A DNA stretch of 64,000 nucleotides from Dryocosmus kuriphilus (GCA_038277395.1 CM076192.1:14369494-14433493), one strand, 5' to 3'. Positions 22,566-34,770 are shown, counted from the stretch's first letter. Notes: generated from the letters alone by a model not told the origin. Program-made: numbers and translations.

Positions 22566-23466
22566 CATTTAATGGCGCATAAGTAGTAACTTCGATCCTT
22601 GCAGGCTGACGCTGACACACTTTACATACACTCTCGCACTCTACACATCACACACTCTCGCGTATGGGTAGGTATAGTAACTTCGCACGCACACTTACAG
22701 ACGGCGCTACTCTCTACTCTCCTCGCAGCTGAGTGCTTTCTGTATGTGTGAGTGCACAGTGTGTTAGGACAGTACCACTGCGCAGTTTGTGGGATGATGC
22801 ACTGTCGCTTCTTAAGTAGGTAACAAAACCGTCGTTTTCAAACAAAATATTGTGCCGTTAAAATTTGTTACTCTCGAACGCGTTTTTCATGTGTTTAATT
22901 AATACTTAGTGATATTTTTTTATGTTCATTGATGTTTAATTAATATTTTTTGATGTTATAAAAACAACTAGTTCAAGTGAAAGTCACAATGAGGAAAAAT
23001 CATCGCAACATAATATATTGCACCCGATAAAAAAATCAAATTATGCTCCAGAGGTGATCACAACAATGCAGGCAGAAATGAAATAACAGCATTATGCACC
23101 GGACGATATGATATGCAACTGTCAAGTGATTCAAATCTAAGGTAAGTTAATTTTCTGTTATTGAATGCGTCTTTCGTCCTCTTTCTCTCCACCGGCTTCC
23201 TCGATCGCTCTCTCTCTCTCTCTTTTCCTCTCTTCTTTCTCATCGATGAATCTTTACTTATACTACCGTGAAAACGCGATAGCGCGCGCGCTTACGAACT
23301 CCCCTCCCCCCTCATACTCTTTCGGTTCATTGGCTTCCCTTCTCGCTCTCTTTCACTCTCTCCCTCTCTTTCTTTCTCTCTCTTTCTTTCTCCTCGATGA
23401 TTCTTTACTTTTACTATTGTGAAAGCGCTCTAGCGCGCGCGATTGGGAACTCTGTTCGGTCAATGC

Positions 23467-23469
<3 letters not shown>
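22566..23469. other. Non-coding with CT-rich tandem duplication
   Basis: No gene seen. Within 23165-23455 a unit of about 155 bp is present twice; each ends in a CT-rich run followed by TCGATGA, TCTTTACTT and a CGCGCGCG-like block. Confidence 0.5.

Positions 23470-23535
<66 letters not shown>
23470..23535. repeat. TA microsatellite
   Basis: Uninterrupted (TA)n abutting the left end of the next element. Confidence 0.95.
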
Positions 23536-23539
<4 letters not shown>

Positions 23540-24501
23540 GCGCCATCTGTTAGTGCGTTTTTAAATTTAAAAAAAAGTACACTTTTTCCTATGTGAAATC
23601 AAAATAGTTTAGTGAAAATTAAAGCTACTTACATGCCATTTACAAATGAAAAATGATATCATTCAAGTGTCCGCCACGGCTCTTTTTGCAGACTTGCATC
23701 CGATGGTCGAAATTTTCGATGACTCTCTCCAATAAACTGGGATGAATGGCCTCAATTTCAGCCCGAATGTTATTTAATAATGCCACCAGCATATAGCCCG
23801 CACCATACAGTGACTTTTGCATCATGAAGTGGTCTCTGGTGAATTTTCTGTGGATTTTCTGATCCCCAAATGCGACAGTTTTGTTTGTTTACGTGTTCAC
23901 TTAAGTGAAAATGAGCCTCATCAGAAAAGATGATTTTGGATGAGAACCCCTCATTTTTCCCGATCATCCACTCAGCAAAGTCACGGCGTTGTTGATGGTC
24001 TAGCGGCTTCAATTTTTGCGTTAACTGGATTTTGTATGGATGAAAATGAAGATCCTCGTGTAAAATCCGGCGTAAACTGGTTCGGGAAATGCCCAATTCC
24101 TGAGAACGGCGCCTGGTGGATGTGCTTGGCTCGTCACGGACGCTTTCACTCACAGCGGTTATTGTTTCTCGAGTACGAACTGTACGAGCATGTTCATATT
24201 CTCTACGACCTTCCACTGAACCAGTTTCCTCAAAACGAGTAATAATCTTCCGAATTCCGGACTCTGATGGACGTCCATGTCGACCGAAACTTGTCCGAAG
24301 TTTCCGAAATGCTTCTTTTACAGACCGACCATTTTCGTAGTAAGTTTGCACTATCAAAACGCGTTGTTGCGTCGTCAACGACTCCATCTTTACAAATGGC
24401 ATAGTTTTGACATTTTGTATGTGCAGAGAGAATGACATAACCTACAAATGATGTGTCATTTATCCATAGTTGAAAAACGCACTAACAGATGGCCCACCCT
24501 G
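23536..24501 (-). mobile_element. Tc1/mariner-type element, internally deleted
   Basis: Ends share GCCATCTGTTAGTGCGTTTTT in inverted orientation and TA lies at both sides. The transposase on the minus strand is incomplete. Confidence 0.85.
23640..24438 (-). pseudogene. Tc1/mariner-type transposase, catalytic core truncated
   Basis: Minus-strand frame 24438-23770 starts with MSFSLHIQNVKTMPF; a second Met precedes ESLTTQQRVLIVQTYYENGR. The helix-turn-helix region has GRPSESGIRKIITRFEETGS, and the linker has RRRSQELGISRTSLRRIL. The first catalytic Asp is in IIFSDEAHFHL, followed by NCRIWGSENP and VTVWCGL. The reading then jumps to a short C-terminal frame (23825-23640, ending LNDIIFHL). The segments for the second and third catalytic residues are missing. 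A nonautonomous deletion derivative is likely. Confidence 0.8.
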
Positions 24502-24700
24502 TATATACAGGGTGGCACAAAAGTATGGAAACCCCTGAATAACTCATCAGGAATGAATTTTTTTTTTTAAATAGTAAATACAAAAGTTTTAGGATTTTTT
24601 CCTGGCTACTCAATGGCGCTCTCGGTTTGACCTTGGCCATGACCTTGAAGGTCATATTAAGGTAAAATTCAATTTTTAAACAGGAAGCCCCCTGTTTTAT

Positions 24701-25130
24701 TGCGGATTTGGAAAGAGCAGGGCATTCTACGTTCAAGTATGACCTTTACCATGTCCTTGACCATGATATTCAAGTTCATTCCAAGGTCAAACTTGTTTTT
24801 TCAAATGGGAACCCCTTTCAATTTTTTAAATGAGAAGCCACATTTTTATTGCGGATTTGGAAAGAGCAGGAAATTTTAAGTTCAAGTATGACCTTGACCA
24901 TGGCTTGCAAGGTCTTTCCAAGGTCAAACTTGTTTTTTCAAATGGGAATCCCTATTTTTCATTGTGGATGTGGAAAGAGCAGGAAATTCTATCTTCAAGC
25001 TTAATCTTGACTATGACCTACAAGGTCATTCCAAGGTCACACTTGTTTTTTCAAATTGAAACCCCCATTTTTTATTGCGGATTTGGAAAGAGCAGGGAAT
25101 TTTACCTTCAAGTGTGGCTTTATCCATAAT
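24701..25130 (+). repeat. Subterminal repeat units of element B
   Basis: GCGGATTTGGAAAGAGCAGG or a close variant starts at 24702, 24851, 24964 and 25077. Each unit also has CCAAGGTCA and CTTGTTTTTTCAAATGGGAA. Inverted copies occur at 30350-30535. Confidence 0.85.
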
Positions 25131-25236
25131 AATGCTCTTGGCCTTGAATCAGGCATTCGAGGTCGCGCAATTGCTGTTTCTTAATAGTTCTTTCTGGGAG
25201 TCTTTGAAATCTGTAATTTTACTCTTTTCTTTCACC

Positions 25237-26204
25237 ATGGCTTCTCTAACAGAACAAGAGAGAGTTTCTTTATTAATGATGAGAGATTGGGGTGATAGAT
25301 GTAGGTCGTATGACGAAGTAGTGCAGTTATTTCATGAAACGTTTCGAGAAGGCTTAACAGGCATTAGCAAATCCACTGTTTCTAAAAATATCAGGAGATT
25401 TGAAGAAACTGGGACTAATAAGAACCGTCAAAAATTGGAAGGCCAAAAACTGAAACTTCAGAAGAGCGGCAAATGGAAGTGGCCCAGTCTTTTGTCGAAG
25501 ATCCGCATTTAACTCTTAGGAAGGCCTCTCAACAGCTTCAAATTAACCGAGCGTCAATTTTTAGGAATTTAAAGATCATTAAATTTCACCCTTACAAAAT
25601 ACAACACCTTCATCAAGAAATAAATGAAGATGATTTTGACCGGCGAGTTGAATTTTGTGAGAATATGATGGAAAGATTTGTTCAGAATCCTAATTTTCAG
25701 TCACTCGTCATTTTTTCAGGCGAATCAACATTTCAACTTAACGGTGAAGTCAATCGCCACAATTGCAGATATTGGAGCAATGAAAATCCTTATTGGTTAC
25801 GAGAACCTCACACGCAATAACCACAAAAATTGAATGTTTGGGCAGGTATTTTTAGGGATCGAATAGTTGGACCTTTTTTCATTGACGGAAATTTAGATGG
25901 ACCAAGATATCTGGAATTACTGCAGGAGCAAATAGTCCCAGCGATTCAGGAAATATCTGGTGATGATTTTAATGAGGTTTGGTACCAGCATGATGGTGCA
26001 CCTGCTCAGTTTCAGGTGATTGTGAGAAACTACCTAGGTGTAGTATTTAGTAATCGTTGGATAAGTCGCAGAGGAACTATTGAATGGCCAGCCAGGTCCC
26101 CTGATCTGACTCCACTTGACTTTTTTCTTTGGGGCTACATAAAAAATAAAGTGTACGTTACTAGGCCACGAGATTTAGAAGATCTAATACAAAAAATAGT
26201 CAAT
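25237..26204 (+). pseudogene. Transposase of element B, N-terminal and core part
   Basis: Starts MASLTEQERVSLLMMRDWGD at an ATG. A helix-turn-helix region follows, with SKSTVSKNIRRFEETG. A frameshift near 25460 leads to QINRASIFRNLKI and FHPYKIQHLHQE. The first catalytic position reads IFSGESTFQL, with Gly where an Asp is expected. The second is in VWYQHDGAPAQ and the third in WPARSPDLTPLDFFLWG. A TAA at 25818 interrupts the frame once. At 26204 the gene is cut by a Penelope insertion, and the last part resumes at 29946. Confidence 0.85.
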
Positions 26205-26277
26205 TTGTAAATAAGCGAGTCGTCGTATGGCAGGTCAGTAATGGAAATCAGAAAAACAACTTTAATTTGCTATGAAA

Positions 26278-26308
26278 CGTTTCGGTCCATTGTGTAGACC
26301 CTCTTCAG
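26278..26308 (-). ncRNA. Hammerhead-like core, Penelope 1 left end
   Basis: On the minus strand CTGAAGAG, a short hairpin (GGTC, loop, GACC) and GAAACG follow each other. This matches the CUGANGA and GAAA boxes of the hammerhead with one extra base before the hairpin. Hammerhead motifs are known from Penelope-like elements. No clear stem III is seen, so activity is doubtful. Confidence 0.4.
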
Positions 26309-26679
26309 TCAATACATTTATTTAAAAGTCTAAAAAACATAAAAGATACAATGTATAAACAATATCAACTAGATATATGTGTCAACAACCAGACACCAAC
26401 AAAAAAATTTAATTTACATTCGAAACAACTTTATAAGGTTTTTGATAAATAAAAATCTGTAAACTACAGGAAAGAAACTACGTACATACCTTTAAAATAA
26501 TACGGAGAATCATTAAAATAAATATTATTTAAGTCACATATTAGAACAAAATATAAATGTGACAGGTGAGTCATTTAAAGACGAAGGACAAACACAGACT
26601 GACTGGAAAAAGTAAGAAAGATCAAGTTAGGTATCCAAATGTGTAGGTAAAACATTTCGTAGATAAAGTAGGAAATTAT

Positions 26680-27724
26680 TTAATCCAGTTTAGTTAAAGG
26701 TTTATATACCATAGGAAAAATGTTGTGTTCATATCTTGAATTAACAGAAGTAGATTCTTTATTAATGAAAAAATTTTCCATAATATTTCTACGTGCAGTG
26801 TCATTTTCGATATTTAAAATGTTGAAATTGACAAAATCAAAATTATGAACAGTATCCATGAAATGATATGTTAAAGCAGTATGATTGGAAGGATTTAAAT
26901 TTTTAATAGAATTGATATGTTCTCGATTGCGGATCTCTATAGGTCTACTCGTTTCCCCAACATAGACAGAATCACAGTCTTTACAATTGTACTTATATAT
27001 GACTCCAGAAAGTTTTCCTTTAGGAACTGGATCCTTGAGGTTATTAAAAAATTTTGAAATTTTATTAACAGGTTTATAAATAGTTTTAATCTTGTGCTTT
27101 TTAAGAATAAATTCAATTTTTCTAGACAGACCTTTAGTATATGGACAGACCGTAAAATCGATATACTTCTCCTTATCATTTTGATTAGATTTACTGACAG
27201 AATTAATTTCAGAATTGTAAAAACGGTGAGTTTCTTTTTTTAAACATTTTTTGATAAGTGACAAAGGATATCCATTATTGATTAAAGTTTCAGTTATTAA
27301 TTTGATATTCTTGTTTCTAAATTCAAAATTGCATATCCTGAACATTTTGAAAAATAAGCTAGTTATAACTCCAATTTTATGACTAAGAGGATGTAAAGAA
27401 TTAAAATTTAGATATCTACCAGAAAAAAGTAGGTTTTTGATAGCAATCAATTTTTAATTGTGTGTCCTGTCTAATAATTAACGTATCTAGAAAACTGATT
27501 TGTGAGTTTTTTTCCAATTCAATAGTAAAATTAATTTTTGAGTTGTAAGAATTAAAAACATCAAGAACAAATTCAATTTTATCTTTTGGAATTGCGGTAA
27601 TAATGTCATCGACATATCTAAAATAAAAAGGTACAAAAAAGTTCAAAGATTGTAAACAGTCCGACTCCAATTTTTCCATAAATAAATTTCCATAAATAAA
27701 TAAAATCTGTATAAGAAATTTCAA
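26680..27724 (-). pseudogene. Penelope-like RT and GIY-YIG, truncated minus copy
   Basis: The minus-strand reading starts at the LFMEKLESDCLQ segment (near 27680), passes the catalytic YVDD box in FRYVDDIITAI, and after one frame change near 27430 continues to the GIY-YIG endonuclease (GVIYKYNCKDCDSVYVGET) and the end KPLTKLD at 26680. It lacks all sequence upstream of the box before YVDD. It differs from the plus copy at only a few residues, for example KEKYID versus KEKFID and MDTVHN versus MDTGHN, so the two arms are young. Confidence 0.9.
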
Positions 27725-29417
27725 GTCGGAATATCCAAATGTTATGTTTATGAATGCGGATAAGGGGAATGTTACAGTGGCAATGCTAAAGTCTGATTAC
27801 AATCAAAAAATGCTTTCTATTCTCAACAATAATAATTTATATTTGGAATCAAAATTTGAATATACGGCTACTATTCAAGAAAAATGCAATAGATTTATCT
27901 CTGATTTAGAACATAATAATTTCATTCCTGGGTTGATTGCAAAACAACTTAGAACTTACTCTTCTGTCACACCTAGGGCATATGGTTTGCCTAAAATTCA
28001 TAAAGATGGAAATCCGTTAAGACTTATTATTTCAAATATTAATAGTCCTACTTACAAGGTTTCTAAATTTGTTTCTAAAATATTGAATAACATTATTGGA
28101 AAAAATGTGTCTCATGTTATAAATAGTATTTCTTTTGTTCAAAATATTAAAGTTCATTCTATTCCATCTAATTACATTTTGGTGTCTTTAGATCTTGACT
28201 CAATGTTCAATAGTGTTCCTATTCAGCTGTTCTTACTTGTATTGAATCAAGATGGGATAAAATTTGTAATTTTACTAGTATTCCTTGTGACAAATTTATT
28301 AACTTAGTAAAATTGTGTCTAAACTCTACTTTTTTTCAAATTTAATGGTGTCACTTATAAACAAGTATCAGGTTTAGCCATGGGTTCTCCTCTTTCACCA
28401 GCTGTGGCCAATTTATTTATGGAAAAATTGGAGTCGGACTGTTTACAATCTTTGAACTTTTTTGTACCTTTTTATTTTAGATATGTCGATGATATTATTA
28501 CCGCAATTCCAAAAGATAAAATTCAATTTGTTCTTGATGTTTTTAATTCTTACAACTCAAAAATTAATTTTACTATTGAATTGGAAAAAAACTCACAAAT
28601 CAGTTTTCTAGATACGTTAATTATTAGACAGGACACACAATTAAAAATTGATTGCTATCAAAAACCTACTTTTTCTGGTAGATATCTAAATTTTAATTCT
28701 TCACATCCTCTTAGTCATAAAATTGGAGTTATAACTAGCTTATTTTTCAAAATGTTCAGGATATGCAATTTTGAATTTAGAAACAAGAATATCAAATTAA
28801 TAACTGAAACTTTAATCAATAATGGATATCCTTTGTCACTTATCAAAAAATGTTTAAAAAAAGAAACTCACCGTTTTTACAATTCTGAAATTAATTCTGT
28901 CAGTAAATCTAATCAAAATGATAAGGAGAAGTTTATCGATTTTACGGTCTGTCCATATATTAAAGGTCTGTCTAGAAAAATTGAATTTATTCTTAAAAAG
29001 CACAAGATTAAAACTATTTATAAACCTGTTAATAAAATTTCAAAATTTTTTAATAACCTCAAGGATCCACTTCCTAAAGGAAAACTTTCTGGAGTCATAT
29101 ATAAGTACAATTGTAAAGACTGTGATTCTGTCTATGTTGGGGAAACGAGTAGACCTATAGAGATCCGCAATCGAGAACATATCAATTCTATTAAAAATTT
29201 TAATCCTTCCAATCATACTGCTTTAACATATCATTTCATGGATACTGGTCATAATTTTGATTTTGTCAATTTCAACATTTTAAATATCGAAAATGACACT
29301 GCACGTAGAAAGATTATGGAAAATTTTTTCATTAATAAAGAATCTACTTCTGTTAATTCAAGATATGAACACAGCATTTTTCCTATGGTATATAAACCTT
29401 TAACTAAACTGGATTAA
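27690..29417 (+). pseudogene. Penelope-like RT and GIY-YIG endonuclease, plus copy
   Basis: The first frame (from about 27690 to 28307) has MNADKGNVTVAMLKSDYN, AYGLPKIHKDGNPLRLIIS and VSLDLDSMFNSVP, the RT motifs upstream of the active site. After a frameshift near 28300 the second frame (28380-29417) begins with MGSPLSPAVANLFMEKL, then FRYVDDIITAI and ends with the GIY-YIG endonuclease (KDCDSVYVGETSRPIEIRNR). These proteins copy RNA and nick the target DNA in the nucleus. The expected N-terminal part of the RT is missing at the centre of the palindrome. Only one clear frame break separates this copy from an intact C-terminal two thirds. Confidence 0.9.
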
Positions 29418-29792
29418 ATAATTTCCTACTTTATCTACAAAATGTTTTTACCTACACATTTGGATACCTAACTTGATCTTTCTTACTTTTTCCAGTCAGT
29501 CTGTGTTTGTCCTTCGTCTTTAAATGACTCACCTGTCACATTTATATTTTGTTCTAATATGTGACTTAAATAATATTTATTTTAATGATTCTCCGTATTA
29601 TTTTAAAGGTATGTACGTAGTTTCTTTCCTGTAGTTTACAGATTTTTATTTATCAAAAACCTTATAAAGTTGTTTCGAATGTAAATTAAATTTTTTTGTT
29701 GGTGTCTGATTGTTGACAACACATATATCTAGTTGATATTGTTTATACATTGTATCTTTTATGTTTTTTAGACTTTTAAATAAATGTATTGA

Positions 29793-29823
29793 CTGAAGAG
29801 GGTCTACACAATGGACCGAAACG
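29793..29823 (+). ncRNA. Hammerhead-like core, Penelope 1 right end
   Basis: The plus-strand mirror of the motif at 26278-26308: CTGAAGAG, hairpin GGTC/GACC, GAAACG. Same caveats. Confidence 0.4.
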
Positions 29824-29945
29824 TTTCATAGCAAATTAAAGTTGTTTTTCTAATTTCCATTACTGACCTGCCATACGACGACTCGCTTATTTACAAATCA
29901 TATCTATAAGGTCATGACTTTTCAAATGTTGAAAAAATAGTCAAT

Positions 29946-30056
29946 GTTTGCGCTGATATTACACCTGATATGATAAGGAGTGCGATAGAATATTTGTATG
30001 TCCGTCTAGGAATCTGCCAGGATTTTGGTGGAGAACATTTTGAACACAGATTGTAA
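29946..30056 (+). pseudogene. Transposase of element B, C-terminal part
   Basis: After the Penelope insertion and the second copy of AAAAAATAGTCAAT, the frame resumes and encodes CADITPDMIRSAIEYLYVRL and ends EHFEHRL with TAA at 30054. Joined to the frame ending at 26204 it gives the usual end of this type of transposase. Confidence 0.85.
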
Positions 30057-30250
30057 GCCTCGCCTTAACTGGCCGGGATCGTTAGCCTTGTCTTAACTGG
30101 ACGGACCATCTCTTTGCCTTGAATGACTGGGATCGCTAGCCTTACCTTAACTGGATGCGACTATCTCCTTACCTTAACTAACTGGGATCGTTAGCCTTGC
30201 CTTAACTGGCCGGGATCGTTACCCTTGCCTTAGCTGACTAGGATCGCTAA
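30057..30250 (+). repeat. Minisatellite downstream of transposase B
   Basis: Units of roughly 30 bp with TTAACTGG, GGGATCGTTAGCC and TTGCCTTAAC recur about six times. Element C has a different minisatellite at the equivalent place. Confidence 0.75.
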
Positions 30251-30599
30251 GAGGTACCCTACAGTGGCTGGAATTTTTCAAAATTCTTGAGAAAATCTTG
30301 TTAAAATGACCTTGAAAGCCTGGTTCAAGGCCCAGAGCATGATTATGGATAAAGTCACACTTGGAAGACAAAATTTCCTGCTCTTTCCACATCCACAATG
30401 AAAAATAGGGGTTCCCATTTGAAAAAACAAGTTTGACCTGGGAATAACCTTGAAGGTCATGGTCAAGGACATGGTCAAGGTCATACTTGAACGTAAAATT
30501 TCCTGATCTTTCCAAATCCGCAATAAAAAATGAGACTCAGTCGTAGTTGTACCGTCTTTATTCAATGTTTTCTCCTCGTCTTCCATTTATGCAAATTCG

Positions 30600-32400
30600 A
30601 AGATTAACGCATGCTCATGAACAATTAGGTACATACGGGAAGCAACTAACATCCCAGTTTCCGCAGATACAATGATAAAATCACTTCCAAAAGATATTAA
30701 CGATGAACATCGTATTTACGTACACATCAAGAAAAAAATTATTCCTAAAAGTAGTTTCGTACACGGTCTAGTTTCGATCAGATCTATTAAATTATACACG
30801 GCTATAAATATTATGAGGCTAAGAGTTCGTGACTGCTTAAATATTTCTTTCAAACATATTGGAACAGATACGAAAGTCACAAAAGAAAAAATACAATCGG
30901 AGGAATACATCAACCATTGCATCGAGTCTAACTTAGCTTCTCTTCGATCAATACCGAATTCAGTTTGGTACTGGTCTGAAAAAAAAAGATCTTTTTGCAA
31001 TGATTAGCCAGTTGGCCAAACCAACAGCATTCATGACACTTAAGATTAGTGTCAATGAAATACGATGGTCAGATTTATTGGAATTGTTGCATACATTAGC
31101 ACAAGACAGAGACGATACTAAAGAGTTCATCGCATCGGAATTAAGCTTCACGAATCGCGTTTTATCATCGAGGAAGCCCACACGCACATGTTGCATTATG
31201 GTTAGATAATGCTCCGGTAGATATTATTGGAAAAGATAAAGAAAAAGCCATCAAAATGATTGACTACTTGATCTCTGTATCTGCATCTGAAGCCTCAGGA
31301 AACATCAAATTACAAACTCATAAGCACACTTTTACATGCTATAAACAGATTATTTCAAGAATATTATAAAAAAATGTAGGTTTGAAGCACCATTTATGAC
31401 ACGTAAAGTAACTTTAATTATGGAAAAGACCGATCCACGTTACAAAGAATATTCTAAACGATATGCTTAAATTAAAATGAATTTGGAAAATACTGATCAC
31501 AAGAGCATGGATGATTACTATGAATGTAATAATATTAGATCAGATAAAGAATATAAAGCTATACTAACGGCTGGTATTGTTAGGCCAAGAATATTTTACA
31601 AGCGAGAGCCATCTGAGAAATGGCACAACTCTTTCAATCCATTTGTGTTCAGCGTACTACAGTCAAATATGGATTTCCACATAATCACGGAAGAATATTC
31701 TTGCGCTGCATACGTTGTCGAGTGCGTTAACAAAACGAACCGTGGCATCAGCAACTTACAACGTCTAATGATACACATCCAGAATGAACATCCGGAATTC
31801 GATGTTGTAGATATCGCTCGTGCAATGAGCGTTGATATGTTGAATTCCGTTGAAATACCTAGTCAAAAAGCTGCTTGGTATCTTCTTAGGGAACCAATGT
31901 CGAAATCTTCAATAGTTGTGCAATACATTAACCCTTGTTGGCCAATCGAACGCCAAAGAAAAATAAACACAAATTGATGAACTTGACGATGATTCAAGAA
32001 ACATTTGGAAAGAGGATTGTTATGAAAAATATCAAAATTGCCCAGAAGAATTGGAAGATATTTCTCTAGCACAATTCGTTTCCAAATATACTAAAAATAA
32101 TAATGGAGTCTATGCAGAAGGACAACAGCCACGAATTATTCGTTACAGAAATTACGACATGGCTCAAGATTACAATGAGTACAAAAGAGAAATGGTTACG
32201 TTGCATTTACTATTTAGAAAACGAGGATACTAAGATTTTAACAGACATGAGATTCATTACCTTGAATGATGAAAAGGAGCAATTAATTTTAGAAAGAAGA
32301 ATAGAATTTGAGAATAAGCTTGACATACAAAAGACTATTGACATATGTCGGCAATTATGTCGTGAAAATGGACATGATGACGACGAATCAGAAATTTAAT
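30600..32400 (+). pseudogene. Helitron Rep (HUH) nuclease part
   Basis: The frame includes TYREATNIPVSADTMIKSLP, then LFAMISQLAKPTAFMTLKIS after a shift, as in the N-terminal region of Helitron proteins. The HUH motif is at 31181-31189 (His-Ala-His, in SPHAHVALWLDNAP). Further on are VTLIMEKTDPRYKEYSKRYA, ILTAGIVRPRIFYKREPSEK and SCAAYVVECVNKTNRG. In the last, where a catalytic Tyr pair is common in Rep proteins, one position reads Cys. Later segments run to RQLCRENGHDDDESEI at 32397. At least five frameshifts or stops are present. The protein would nick and join single strands during rolling-circle transposition. Confidence 0.8.
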
Positions 32401-32639
32401 CTTTCTCTACAAGATTTCCGAAGCTAAATCCTTTCCAACAATTATATAATGATTCAAACGCCGCTGTTAATGAAGACTTACATATAGCTACACTTAAAAA
32501 TTTAGGAACAAGAGTCAAAAGAAAAGAAAATCTTATGAGCCTCGATCAGTTTTCTGCACTAATGAGAAGTGCCAACAAGAAACAATAGGTATTACTTCTT
32601 CACGACATCCACCACATTTTCTCTCCAGAGTCGTCACCG

Positions 32640-34020
32640 TTACGTATTGTTCACTGGTTGAGCTAAGTGTAGGAAAACATTTGTTATCAAATCAATAATG
32701 GAAATATACAACAGATTTTGTGATGCTGATGGTTTTTGCAATACGTATATAACATGCGCGTCGACTGGAAAAGCTGCCGTAGCGATTGATGGCACTACTA
32801 TACATACAGCATTAAAACTATTATTATCTAACCTACTGCCATTATCCATGGAAACGGCACAGCAGTATATATGTTTGTTCAAATATTTTAAAGTATGAAT
32901 TATTGATGAAATCAGTATGATTGGAGCAGAACTTTTAAATCAAATCGATTCGAGGTTGAAACAAATCACTGGCAATTATGATGTAAAATTTGGCGGATTT
33001 GATGTTATTCTTATAGGAGATTTGCGACAATTACCTCCAGTGAAATCTACTGCTATTTACAAGCAACCAAAACAACGGATGGTTGGGCCGCTGTTGTGGC
33101 GAGCATTAAAAATCTTAGAATTAATTCAAATCATGAGAGAAACAAATCAAGCATTTACTTCTATTCTCACAAAGATTAGCAACGGATCTATATTAAATGA
33201 TAATGAATTATCGTTCACTGAGGCCAGGTTCTTTACAAAAGAAGAAGTATCAAATTTTTGTGCGCATGAAATACAATTGTTCCATCAAAATGCATCTGTT
33301 AACGAATACATTTCCGTTTTACAGCAAGCTCCAAGTAAAATATTTTCCATAGCAATACAGGTTTGCATTGGTTGTAGTACTCACAAACAGGAAACTTTTG
33401 TCCGACAAAATTACACAAGATGTCTGTGATTGATATTGGCGGTTTTCCGTTATGAAATTATTCTTGTGCTCGGAAAGCCTTACATTATTACATCTAATAT
33501 CGACGTTTCGGAAGGATTAGCTAACGACGCTGTTGGAACACTGGTATACGTACAACACAATAACCAATAAGAAATAACTCGTGTGTGGCTCGTTTTTGCG
33601 GATAAAAAAAGCGATATTAAAATTAGACAAAAAGCAGCTGCTTTTATTAATAAGCAGCGTATTGATAAACATGCTGTTCTTATTAAGCGTAGAACTTCAA
33701 GCATAACCCTCACTAATAATAAAACGATTTTGGGAAAAAGAAATCATTTTGGATTGATTTCTGGGTGGGCTATGACTATTTATAAGGCTCAAGGAGCGAC
33801 GTATGATGAGATAGTCTATGAATACAGCAAAACTCACTCTAAACAGTTATTGTATGTAGCACTATCGCGAGTAACACGTATTGAGGGATTATTTATAGGC
33901 ACTCGAAATGATGATTTGAGATTTTATCATGACAGAAGAATGGATCAATCAGTTTTATCTCTACAAAAGGAATTTCAAAGATTAGCCTTAAATAGACTCA
34001 CTACAATTCAAAGCCTCATT
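32640..34020 (+). pseudogene. Helitron PIF1-type helicase part
   Basis: The Walker A region near 32660 is broken by a shift, leaving KTFVIKSIMEIYNRF. Then come TCASTGKAAVAIDGTTIHTA, the Walker B segment IDEISMIGAELLNQID (32902), and VILIGDLRQLPPV. The second half (33583-34020) has LISGWAMTIYKAQGATYDE and LYVALSRVTRIEGLFIG, the last helicase motifs. Domain order and wording are those of PIF1 helicases fused to Rep in Helitrons. A shift near 33430-33580 separates the halves. Confidence 0.85.
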
Positions 34021-34440
34021 GTAGACTTCATATCATTACGAGAGGGTTTGACAATACACACTACCAACTGTCAAAGTATTAGAAAGAATGCTGTAGATGT
34101 AGAAAATGTTACAGTTCACAAAACTAGCTTTTATTATTATCAGAAACATGGTTTCGTGACGAAGATACAATTGCAATACCTAACTTTGATTGCACTGTTA
34201 AATTTAGGCGATCAGATTTTAGAGCCGGCGGAGTTACTATTTATAAGAATAAAAATACATCAAATATTTCCACATCTCGGATGTAGATAATATTAAGTAA
34301 TGCTATGGAAGTTAATGATAATCAGTCAGCTGTTGGTGATTTATGTGCTGCTCATATTAGTATGGACGATGAAAGAGAACTCGTTATGATTCTTGTCTAC
34401 ATATCTAATCAAACAATATCTAATATAATATCTAATATAA
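34021..34440 (+). pseudogene. Helitron-linked endonuclease, N-terminal part
   Basis: After the helicase the frame continues with SLREGLTIHTTNCQSIRKN and, after a shift, LSETWFRDEDTIAIPNF and FRAGGVTIYKNKN. The S-E-T-W and A-G-G-V-x-I-Y motifs are those of AP-like (EEP) endonucleases. The reading is lost at about 34440, where a SINE begins. Confidence 0.7.
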
Positions 34441-34443
34441 GCT

Positions 34444-34770
34444 GGAGACTGTAGCGGGAATGCTATACTGGGGAAGGGAAGAGAAAGAGTGACTGTCGAG
34501 TGTCGCAAGTGCAGCGAGTGGGCGTCAGTCAAAATTGACTCCTGGCCCGAGGAATTGAATCCTTGGCCGCCGTCTCGAAAGCCCAATGCGCTAACCACTG
34601 CACCAACCACGGAGTCGGTGATGAGTTACATGAAGTCAACTCATCACCTTACTGTCTCACCGCTACCACTCAAGTTAGTCTTCAGGGTGGAAAGAGGGAA
34701 GCCATGTGACATGTATCATGTACCACGTACCCCCCTCCCCTATTTCGGGACGTGCTCAGTACTCCAAGTG
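34444..34770 (-). mobile_element. tRNA-derived SINE, copy 2
   Basis: On the minus strand: CTCCGTGGTTGGTGCAGTGG (A box), then GGCCAAGGATTCAATTCC (B box). Same family as copies at 12530 and 34978. It interrupts the Helitron endonuclease. Confidence 0.8.

Larger units (their letters stand above)
26205..29931. mobile_element. Penelope-like element 1, palindromic insertion with 14-bp duplication
   Basis: Two Penelope-like copies face away from a centre near 27690: a 5'-truncated copy on the minus strand and a longer copy on the plus strand. The outer 1.4 kb of the two arms are near-identical inverted repeats. AAAAAATAGTCAAT is present at 26191-26204 and again at 29932-29945 and marks the target site inside the transposase of element B. 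The right arm has about 35 extra bases before the duplication. Confidence 0.88.
24508..30535 (+). mobile_element. Long-TIR mariner-type element B, hosting a Penelope element
   Basis: The left end CAGGGTGGCACAAAAGTATGG follows TA. Inside it lie tandem copies of a 113-bp unit, then a transposase gene, then a minisatellite, then inverted copies of the same 113-bp unit (30270-30535). The right outermost end is not present, so the element is truncated there. Element C (37083-39735) has the same plan and related ends (AAAAAGTATGGAAACACC). Confidence 0.75.

Noticed and set aside
23165..23422. Open frame rich in Ser and Leu
   Set aside because: Reads through CT-rich low-complexity sequence.
26205..29931. 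Assembly artefact causing the palindrome
   Set aside because: The arms differ at several bases, the flanking 14-bp duplication is exact and the host gene resumes in frame, which argues for a real insertion; long reads would settle it.
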